In this document: positions 55,724-64,000 of the stretch, in pieces
Position numbering within the stretch: the stretch's first letter is position 1
Layout: each line of letters starts with the position of its first letter
Assembly: GCF_026745355.1 (NCBI RefSeq)
Contig: NC_079206.1
Span: 9,944,031 to 10,008,030 of the forward strand
Direction of reading: 5' to 3'
From: Beta vulgaris subsp. vulgaris
Taxonomy: Eukaryota > Streptophyta > Magnoliopsida > Caryophyllales > Amaranthaceae
DNA: 64,000 nucleotides
Notes under the pieces: model-generated
Database searches by the model: none
The model's input: only the letters and a program-made list of their open reading frames with translations
Told to the model about the DNA's origin: nothing
Translations under genes and position numbers: made by a program

Positions 55724-57278
55724 CACTAGTGGAAAAATGAAGAAGGGTTGCGCTAAAAAAGGCATGTAGGGCTGCGCTTTTTGACAGCAACCCTTTAAGT
55801 AGCAGCCCTTCACTTTTTAAGTAGGGCTGCGCTAGAAAAGCGCAGCCCTTAAGCTAGAAGGGGTGCGCTAGTTAGGAAAAAGCGCAGCCCTTCTAGCCCA
55901 GAAGGGCTGCGCTAGTTAAGAAAAAGCGCAGCCCTTCTGGGCTAGAAGGGCTGCGCTTTTTCCTAACTAGCGCAACCCTTCCTACTAAAAAAAAAATAAA
56001 AAAAAAATTTTTTTTTTTGTCATTTTTTTACTCATAATCTCACATTTTCTGAAATTAAACAGAAGAGAAGAGAAACGAAACGAAAATACTAAACCCAAAA
56101 CAATAAAAAGAATGAAACGAAAATGAAAAAAAGGAACAAAAACTAATATACAAAGAGAAGTATCAATAAGTATACAAGAACATTAATCAAAACAAAGATG
56201 AAAATACAAGAAATTATATACAAAGAGAAGTATACAAGAACATTAATCAAAATAAACAAAGAGAAGCATACAAGAATAACATTAATCAAAATAACAAAGA
56301 GAAGTATACAAGAACATTAATCAAAATAAACAAAGAGAAGTATACAAGAACATTAATCAAAACAAAGAGAAGTATACAAGAACATTAATCAAAACAAAGA
56401 GAAGTATACAAGAACATTAATCAAAACATATAAACAAAGAGAAATATACAAGAACATTAATCAAAACATATAAACAAAGAGAAGTATACAAGAACATTAT
56501 AGATCTGAAAATACAAGAACTACAACCTAATAATGTTTAAATACATAAAACAAAACCCAAATACATAATTTAAGGGGAAAAAAAAATTTCGGAAAAACTT
56601 AAAATGGCTATTTGGAGGCTTAAACGAACTCGGATGGCTTAAAAAGCCTAAACGTTACGGCGTAGCGGTGAGTTTGACTCGTTGGCTCGTTCCGCTTCCG
56701 AAAATGTATCACAATAGGCAATCGGACTCCGTCGCCATGTTTAGTGCAAATCATTTCACGGTTTTTGTCGCAAATGTTTATGGGAGTTTTTAGAGAGAAG
56801 AGAGAAGAGAGGATGAGAGAGAAGAGAGAAGAGAGGATGAGAGAGAAGGAGGAAAGGAATAATGAGGGACGTGAGAGAGGAGAGAGAATGAGGGATAATA
56901 TATTTGACGAATCCCCGCTCAATATTTCAAAGCCCGCGATTCCGAAATTTCAAATTTTTTCAGGAAGGGCTGCGCTTTTTTAAAAAAGCGCAGCCCTACT
57001 AAGCAGAAGGGCTGCGCTTTTTTAAAAAGCGCAGCCCTTCACTTAGTAGGGCTGCGCTTTTTTAAAAGCGCAGCCCTTCTTACCTACAGAAGGGCTGCGC
57101 TTTTTTAAAAAAGCGCAACCCTACTAGTGAAGGGCTACACTTTTTTTAAAATGCGCAGCCCTTCTACTTAGTAGGGCTGCGCTTTTTTAAATAAGCGCAA
57201 CCCTTCACTAGTAGGGCTGCGCTTTTACGAAAAGCGCAGCCCTTCCTGCGCAGCCCTTTATGTTTTTTCCCCCTAGTG
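55724..57278. mobile_element. Non-autonomous CACTA-type element with GGGCTGCGC arrays
   Basis: The ends CACTAGTGGAAAAA and TTTTTCCCCCTAGTG are inverted with two mismatches and flanked by ATA (55721-55723 and 57279-57281), a 3-bp duplication. Both ends hold dense arrays of a motif near GAAGGGCTGCGCTTTTT in alternating orientation (about 55740-55985 and 56965-57255), many as near-perfect palindromes. The interior (about 56040-56940) has a tandem minisatellite and a purine-rich AGAGAGAAGAGAG stretch. No transposase is encoded. The layout is the same as at 21799-23072, and the cores of both subterminal motifs are GCTGCG. Confidence 0.88.
56130..56505. repeat. Minisatellite inside the CACTA-type element
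   Basis: About ten copies of a 25-35-bp unit built on AAAGAGAAGTATACAAGAAC and ATTAATCAAAA. Copies differ mainly by small insertions after AAAA. No coding role is seen. Confidence 0.8.
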
Positions 57279-57333
57279 ATACAAAGTTTAGGGTTACTAT
57301 CAAGATTACAAAATATCACCATCTAAAATTTTA

Positions 57334-58003
57334 GGGAAATTCTACATGTTATCCCCTAACTTTTAGGTTTTTTACATGGTAGTACTTCTTAAAATTTTTT
57401 TTTTACTTGGTAGCCCCGAACTTTTAGTTTTCTACATGGTAGCACATGTTAAGTGAATTACGTTAAGTTGTCATTAGTTTAAACATTAATTAAGCTAACA
57501 CGCAAATCGAGACTTTTTCGACAACCGAAACGAGTATTTTTGATCATTTTTTTTTGATAATTTTGGCCTTAAATCGGGTCCTTAAGGGCCAAATTGCCCC
57601 CCTAAACCTAACGTGAGTAGTTTTTCTAGGCATTTGAATTGAGATATTTCCATACACATACGTAAATCAAGGTAATTTTTGTTAATTTCAGAAAACTTCT
57701 CAATTTTATGGCTAGAAAAAAATTTCATTCTAGATATTAGGTGGACAATTATGTCCTTGAAGACTCGATTAAATGTCAAAATTGTCAAAAAATGATCAGA
57801 AATACTTGTTTTCGATGTCGAAAAAATCTCGATTTGCGTACCAAACTAATAAATGTCAAAACTAACGCCAACTTAACGAAATTCACTCAAAAAGTGCTAA
57901 CTTGTAGAAAACTTAAAAGTTATGGGTTACCAAGTATAAAAAAATTTAAAAATACTATCATATACAAAACCTAAAAGTTGGAGGCTATCGTGTAGAATTT
58001 CCC
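57334..58003. mobile_element. Mutator-like non-autonomous element, 9-bp duplication
   Basis: The ends GGGAAATTCTAC and GTAGAATTTCCC are perfect inverted repeats. Arm similarity continues about 150 bp with scattered changes (CCTAACTTTTAGG against CCTAAAAGTTGG). AAAATTTTA flanks exactly (57325-57333 and 58004-58012). The interior of about 370 bp has no gene. The small open frames at 57582-57788 and 57741-57974 are not supported. Confidence 0.9.
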
Positions 58004-58012
58004 AAAATTTTA

Positions 58013-59190
58013 CATAACACATGCTCACCTTCTAAAATCTCGTAAAATTTTCAATGAAGGAGATTTGTGAAATAAATAATTGAACCAGGGAAGTTTTTGT
58101 GAAACAATTGAACAAGGACAGTTATTGTACTTACCCGGAAACTTTGTGATACGCTCATCGGCTGAACTTAAAGAAAGATATGAGTATGTTACCTATATGG
58201 GTAAATTCTCATGCATTTACAATGTCAAATAATATTTGATTTATCATCACCAGTTTTGAATTTTTGCAATCTCCCTATACATTTGGAGTTTCAGGTTCTT
58301 AATAGTCTTTAGAGTCTGAGATTAGACGCGCTAATCGGATTATTAATTAACAATTGGTGTATTGTGATTTGTTACGAATCAGAATATTAAATTGTTCGAG
58401 ATGTCAGCTATTCTTAAATCTTAACTAATAATGTCGTTCATTTTTAGGGTCTTCGGATGAAGCTTATCTTTTGCAACTTCTGATATACATAGACCGAATC
58501 ACCGAATAGAACTAAGAAGGTAAGTAATAAAGTTGTAATAAGTTGCCCAAGTTCATAAAACACGCTAATTAGGTAATCAAATTGAGCATAAATTTTAAGG
58601 CAATTTGTGTGAATGCATTGTACACCTCGATCAATTCTCACGAACCTTCAAATTTGGCATTAGTATTTAGTACTTCGGCTGAACAAAGCAAGTAGGCTTG
58701 ATGGACGGATCAAATATATTGGGGAGAACGACTTGTATAGTAATAATATATGGAGGAAATGATAGAAGAAAAGATGTAAAGTATTTGTTTTGGGGGATAG
58801 AGACTAGAGGGAGCACACAAATATGGATATATGTAAGGACGAATGCGCAAGTGTTGTACAATTGTAGCAAGAAAACAATACAAACAAATCTAAACGGAGA
58901 AAAATCAAAGCAAGAACAAATACAAATTTAATGTGGAAAACTTCTCTCTAATAAGTAAAGGAAAAGACAACAAAAAAATTAGATTTTCTTTGAATAAAAG
59001 ACTAATCTAACAATTGGTCCCTAATAAATTTATCGTCCATCAGTCCAAACATGAAAACCTGAAGAAACAAAATGCAATATAGAATGTAATTGATTCATTT
59101 AAAGACTACATAAAGGTTAGACACCAATCACTTGAGTAGTCCAAGTTCGCTTGATCTTGGGCAATGTATTAGTGGTTCCAATTTTGGATA
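58013..59190. other. AT-rich intergenic DNA, nothing recognised
   Basis: Short open frames at 58444-58931 have no recognisable domain. No repeat ends were seen. Confidence 0.35.
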
Positions 59191-59194
59191 GTAG

Positions 59195-59850
59195 GGGTAA
59201 GCAGAAAAACTGGGTACCCGTTTCCAAACCCAGAATCGGCTGGACCTGGTGGATCCGGAACTGGAACTCGTCCTGCTGCGATCGGGTTTGGGTCCAAATC
59301 TAAGTATCAGGTTGCAAGTGCTTCCAATTTTGGATCTGGTACCCCATTAGATTTCTAGTAAATCTAGATAGTTGACGAAACCAGGTCTCGGACTAAGAAC
59401 CTAGTGGGATTTTTTCATATATGATAAATAATTTAGTCTTAATACTTATTAGCTCGTCAATAGAAATTTGGCCGAAATTATATCAATGGATACTTATAGA
59501 TATATGTTATGGTTCTTATTTTAGTCTTTATTAAGCATAAAAATAAAACAATTTAGCTTTTGAATGCCATTGGGTACCGGAGACCCATTACTAAAATCGG
59601 TTCCTACCGATTCCAATACCAATTTTAGAAAGTCACCTCTAGTCAAAATCGACATTACATCATACTTTCAGAGAATCGGGTACTCATCGGTATTGGAACT
59701 AGTCCCAACTGGTTCCAAGACCAGTTTCAGAAAATGACTCTCTGGTCCAACCAATTCCAATTTCAAATTTTAGAAATCGATTCTAACTGGGTCTAGGTCT
59801 AATTCCCGGAATTTCGACCGGATACCCAGTTGTCTTGTGCTCAATCATAG
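59195..59850. mobile_element. Probable hAT-like element with GGGTACC-type repeats
   Basis: The left end (TAAGCAGAAAAACTGGGTAC) and the right end (ACCCAGTTGTCTTGTGCT) form an imperfect inverted pair. The interior is filled with related GGTTCCAA, ACCGATTCCAAT and GATTTTGG-type motifs in both orientations. The style matches the elements at 7312-7715 and 1129-1426. The target duplication was not resolved. Confidence 0.5.
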
Positions 59851-60740
59851 TTCCTAGTACAGATTTGCGAACGAGATGTGTTGGCAACATAGGGCAAAGC
59901 CAATAAATTAAAGGGACGTACATTATGAAATAGTATGAATAACCAAACTAATACTATAAGTTAGCCAAAATAAACTAGCTGGTTGGCTCGTTACTATTTG
60001 TCAATTATATTATTGTTGTACAAAAAAAAAAAATGAGTAGAGTAGTCCCCCACTTTATAAAGGTGTACTTCCTTAGGCAGGGTTTTAAAGTAGTGTTTTC
60101 AAAAGAAAATTTGTATCATGTGTTTATGTAAAAATAAGCAAATATATATATGCGTAATTAATGACGACCATAAATACATAGTAAAAAATTATCAGAAGAA
60201 GAAATGGGGGAAACTGATACGTAATTTTCAAAGAGTTGTAAATTATTTTTTTTCTCTATATTAATAGCTTTTCGTCTTGTGTACTGTAATATAGGGGTGT
60301 ACCTAAAATTCAAAGTGTGGAAAATTTTAAAAAGCGAAAGGACGCGTGAAATTCACTCCATTCCCCTAGAGAGCTAACTTTATACTTACAAAATGTTGCA
60401 TTGCATGGACCACGTTGATAATAGTCATTGTTATTGCGCCCATCCTATTCTCGTGAACCCCCCTTCCTTCTTCTTCTTACCTCTATCACTCACTCAGATC
60501 ACCCTATCTTAATCTTGTGCATATCGTCCCCCGTTAAGTCCACATGTAGTTACCACATACTGTTTGTCTGCTTCAAATTACACACTCACTTCACGTCAAC
60601 ATATTAATACTTACTCCTCCTCCTTGTCTTTTTGTTCCATCTGTTCTCCTTCATGCGCACCATGAAAAAACTTACCCGAGTTTATATTTATTTTTGTATT
60701 TATTCACTTATGTAACTTTAAATGTAAATTAAAAAAAAAA
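59851..60740. other. AT-rich intergenic DNA, nothing recognised
   Basis: Pyrimidine-rich stretches near 60440-60650 look leader-like, but no open frame follows them. Confidence 0.35.
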
Positions 60741-60754
60741 ACTACATATATAAA

Positions 60755-61117
60755 AGGCAAAATTGGCCTCAAAACGCTAAACTATAGCGTTGGTGCACCA
60801 AACAACTTCAACTACGACTTATAGCTTAAACACCACAAAGTACGGACCTAAGTGCAATCCGTACCATAATGACGTTGATGATCAAAATTCTCACGGGCTA
60901 TAAGTCGATTGTTAGATATTGGACAGTCATAGAAGCATTTTCCTTGATTGTGGTTGAACTTTCAAGTAGTTTGGACTACAATAGGCAATCAATTACACTG
61001 GTATTTAATTTTTTCTTGAAATTTGAAAATGAAGCTGAGCTCATGGTTGTTATGTGGATTTCCCTCTTTCAGAATTTAGGATTCATTTGGGAAGAAAGAG
61101 GGGATTTGGGGAAGTAA
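60755..61117. repeat. Possible one-sided Mutator-like terminus
   Basis: GCAAAATTGGCCTCAAAACG followed by GCACCAAACAACTTCAACTA resembles the ends of plant Mutator-like elements of the kind seen at 31161. I found no matching right arm, so this is tentative. Confidence 0.25.
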
Positions 61118-62147
61118 GGGCCTGTTCTCTTCGGCATAAAACAGCTGAACTGAACTGAACTGAACTGAACTTATCAAAGCTGAACTGAACTGAACTGAAC
61201 TTATCGGAGCTGAACTGAACTGAACTGAACTTATCAGAGCTGAGCTGAACTGAACTGAACTGAACTGAACTGAATTGAACTGAACTGAATTGAATTGAAT
61301 TAAATTGAATTGAATTATATTACATTGAAATAAATTGAATGTAATAAATATATAAATAATATTTTAAACAATAATAATATGAATATTAAATAATAATTAT
61401 AATGATAAGTAATAATAATGAATAATAATAATAGTAGTATTTTGAATATTTTTAAATGACTGTTATAAATAAATAATATTAATAATCATAAATTAATAAT
61501 AATAATAATAATTAATGATAGTAATTAATTAATAATAATTATTTTATATTATTTGTATTAATATATTAATACTTGACGATGATATATAATAACAATAATA
61601 TCAAAGAAGTAAATTAATATTACTATTTTCATAATTAGATTTAATAATTTAAAAATATTTAGTAATAAAAATAATGATTGGGTTGGACCGCGAAAATTAC
61701 ATCATAAACCGTCTTGACGCGATTTGATTGGTTTATGGGCTAAAAAAAGTGGGTTTATTTGTGCTTTGACCTAAACCATGTTCCTCCTAATAATAATAGT
61801 AATAATAATTAGTAAAGCTACAATAAAAAAAATATATAGAAACAACAATAATAATAATAATAATAATAATACTTAATAGTAATGATATATATTTAAATAA
61901 TAATAATAGTAATTAGTAAAATAAATTATACCAACATAATAATAATAATATTTAACAAAATGGTTATAAAAGAATAGAGCTGAACTGAACTGATCTGAAC
62001 TGAACTGATCTGAACTGAACTTATTGGAGCTGAACTGAACTGAACTGAACTTATTGGAGCTGAACTGAACTGAACTGAACTTATTAGAGCTGAACTGAAC
62101 TGAACTGAACTGAACTGAACTGAAAATAAGCTGGGGAGAACAGGCCC
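61118..62147. mobile_element. Harbinger/Tourist-like element carrying a TGAAC minisatellite
   Basis: The ends GGGCCTGTTCTC and GAGAACAGGCCC are perfect over 12 bp and extend imperfectly to 18 bp. TAA flanks both sides (61115-61117 and 62148-62150), as for PIF/Harbinger. Just inside each end lie arrays of TGAAC organised in ~30-bp units ending TTATCRGAGC or TTATTGGAGC (61145-61290 and 61977-62125). Both arrays run in the same direction. The centre (61300-61970) is extremely AT-rich with AAT microsatellites. The reverse-strand frame with repeated SSVQF is a by-product of the minisatellite. hAT is the alternative assignment. Confidence 0.75.
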
Positions 62148-62389
62148 TAAGAGGGAATTTGGCGAAGAAAAGCTTTGGGTTCAGTTGAGGAAGCAAGGAG
62201 AAAATGAAGACATGCGTCCCTTTTTGTTTTAGTAAAAAAATAGGGTTAAAAAAGAAGAAAATAAGAAAGGACGGAGAATCCAGTGAGAATTCTGAGCACC
62301 GACTCCATTTATGGTATGTACTGCACACAGGTCTGTACTGCACACAGGTCTGTACTTGGGGGTAAGGGGATAGCATGGAGAAAAAAAAA

Positions 62390-63965
62390 ACGAAATTCTC
62401 CAAATCCCAAAAGGAGATGGCGGTCTCGGCATACGCAACGTGGGTATTTTCAGTAACGTTCTCCTCATGGAAAAAATGGATAGGATTTACAACAAGTCCC
62501 ACCTCTTAGTAGCCAAGGTCTTTGGTGTACCAAACCAGAGTTACAAATTGCATACTAGAAAGGCTCATCTGTCTTAGGGATTTCAAGGGTTGTGGAATGC
62601 AAAGTGAATGTTACATACCCACAGCGCTTGGCATGTGGGGAATCGTCAACACATTTTAGCCTCAATGCACAAAAGGGTTCATGGTCACACTCGTGCCTTT
62701 CGCGATGAAGTTACCCTATCTCAAACTGCAACACTCCGTGTAAGCCACCTGATTCACTATCAACCACTTCAATAAACTCTTTACCACCAACAATGCCAGA
62801 AGTATTCTAGGGTCTGACCTTCTCCAGACCGAAAAACCACCCGATTCCCTCTACTGGCCTCATACTCGCTCGTTCAGCGAACATTAGTACCAAGTTAGCT
62901 TACTTATCCTCTTGAAGGAACAGGATATCAGCAGCATGAATGCTCTACAAGATTCAGTTTTTTTCAAATACATGTGGAGTTCGCGCAGCATGCCCAAATG
63001 GAAATTCTTCATATGGAAGTTGTGGCACAACAACGTTGCAGTGAAAGCTAATTTGGCCAGAAGAAATCTAGGGTCAACAACTGCATGCCCACTTTGTATC
63101 TCTCCTGTTGAGGACATCGAACACTGCACTCAATCTTGCCCTAGCACACTACCAGCTTGGTCTTCTAGCCAGTTTACCTTGGATTATAGATTGGAACCTC
63201 ATGTTCCTATACAACAATGACTAATATCCTGGCTAAACAAATTCGGCAGAGTAAATAAACAGGGTAGCACTCGCCTTCCCACCTTCATTGCCACACTATG
63301 GAGTATCTGGCTTACTCGAAATCATGTCGTTTTAAGGCAACAATCAGCCAATCTTATCACTATATCTGAAACCATAACTGAATCCTTCCGACAATAGCAA
63401 CACTTTGAGGGAAACTTCGATCTAATGAGAACCTCGCCCACCCTTATTCTTCTCCCCCCGGATTTTCTGATTGTAACTCTAGGGATCCTAACCTATGGGG
63501 TTCCAGCAATCCCACTGCTCATTGATGGCTCTTGGGACCATATGACCCAACAAAGTGGATATGCTTGGGTCCGTGACAAGGATGGGAGCCAACCTATGGA
63601 AGGGGAAGGAATTTGCGATGGCCAACTCTACCCTTTAGACTGAGGCTAAGGCGGTGCTTAGGGCGCTAGTATGGGCCACCTCCAAATGATACACACATTT
63701 TCATATCAACACAGATTCAGCATTATTGGTTCAGTCTCTCTGATCTCACAAAAGGTTGGATATCTCAATCCACTGGACGGTAAGTCAAATCAAACTTTGG
63801 GACGCCGACTATAATAACTCCCTGTGGTCAAAGTATCCAAAGCTACAGTAAAAAATGCTCGTGACCTAGCACAGTGGAGTCGGTTCAAAGGTAGTGTTTC
63901 TATTAATATTTAGATTGTACGTTTCTCTTGATGTCAAAAAAATAGTCACCTTTTTTTCAATCTTT
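62390..63965 (+). pseudogene. L1-type LINE, 3' half of ORF2, degenerate
   Basis: The plus-strand translation gives PKGDGGLGIRNVGIFSN, the RT thumb-end block. It is followed by stops, then the zf-RVT region at 62912-63220 (MPKWKFFIWKLWHNNVAV, CPLCISPVEDIEHC). An RNase H domain runs from about 63505 (LIDGSWDHMTQQSGYAWVRD, EAKAVLRALVWATSK, HINTDSALLVQSL) to about 63900. Frames change several times and there are many stops. The catalytic RT core is absent. It lies on the opposite strand to, and looks different from, the LINE at 8737-10985, so these are separate insertions. Confidence 0.8.
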
Positions 63966-64000
63966 AGTAGTCCTAAATGTCAAACCTTTTTTTTTGATGT

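Noticed and set aside
55724..57278. Array of short palindromic repeats resembling a CRISPR
   Set aside because: Repeats vary in spacing and orientation, lie at both ends of an element with CACTA termini and a 3-bp duplication, and the genome is a plant's.
61873..62502. 209-codon frame with repeated SSVQF units
   Set aside because: The repeats are the reverse-strand reading of the TGAAC minisatellite. There is no independent coding signal.

Overview
This is a nuclear genome window from a flowering plant, almost certainly a eudicot. Its protein-coding genes have GT/AG introns and are plant-specific or plant-typical. They sit in AT-rich intergenic DNA crowded with plant transposon families. The order is not certain; Caryophyllales is a guess from the look of some repeats. 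No bacterial features, CRISPR array, rRNA or functional tRNA gene was seen.

Host genes are few. (1) Positions 1-122 are the last exon of the nuclear gene for plastid ribosomal protein L11. (2) A complete soluble inorganic pyrophosphatase gene has a TATA box near 2788, a 5' leader exon ending at 2899, a 2.4 kb first intron and eight coding exons from 5262 to 6866, giving 222 residues. (3) A TIM13 gene on the minus strand has two coding exons, 17233-17114 and 12972-12823, giving 89 residues. Its 4.1 kb intron is full of transposon debris. (4) A single-exon NGATHA-type B3 transcription factor lies at 37533-38900 (455 residues).

Most of the rest is mobile DNA. Two related Copia elements lie on the minus strand. 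The one at 41539-46336 is intact: identical 131-bp LTRs, a 5-bp target duplication, and one open gag-pol frame of 1492 residues. The one at 21224-26727 is decayed, has lost most of gag, and is interrupted by a 1.27 kb CACTA-type element. A second CACTA-type element (55724-57278) is built on the same plan with different subterminal arrays. Mutator-like elements with long terminal inverted repeats lie at 31161-32196 and 57334-58003, both with perfect 9-bp target duplications, and probably at 19205-20017. hAT-type short elements, a Harbinger-like element carrying a TGAAC minisatellite, Stowaway elements, tRNA-derived SINEs and L1-type LINE fragments fill much of the remainder. A ~1 kb-arm palindrome made of Copia debris sits inside the TIM13 intron.

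The host genes do not form a functional cluster: they serve plastid translation, pyrophosphate hydrolysis, mitochondrial import and organ development. I saw no clearly new gene system. The most notable items are the apparently intact Copia element, the paired CACTA derivatives sharing a GCTGCG core in otherwise different subterminal arrays, the Mutator-like element carrying telomere-like repeats around a G-rich core, and the intronic palindrome.
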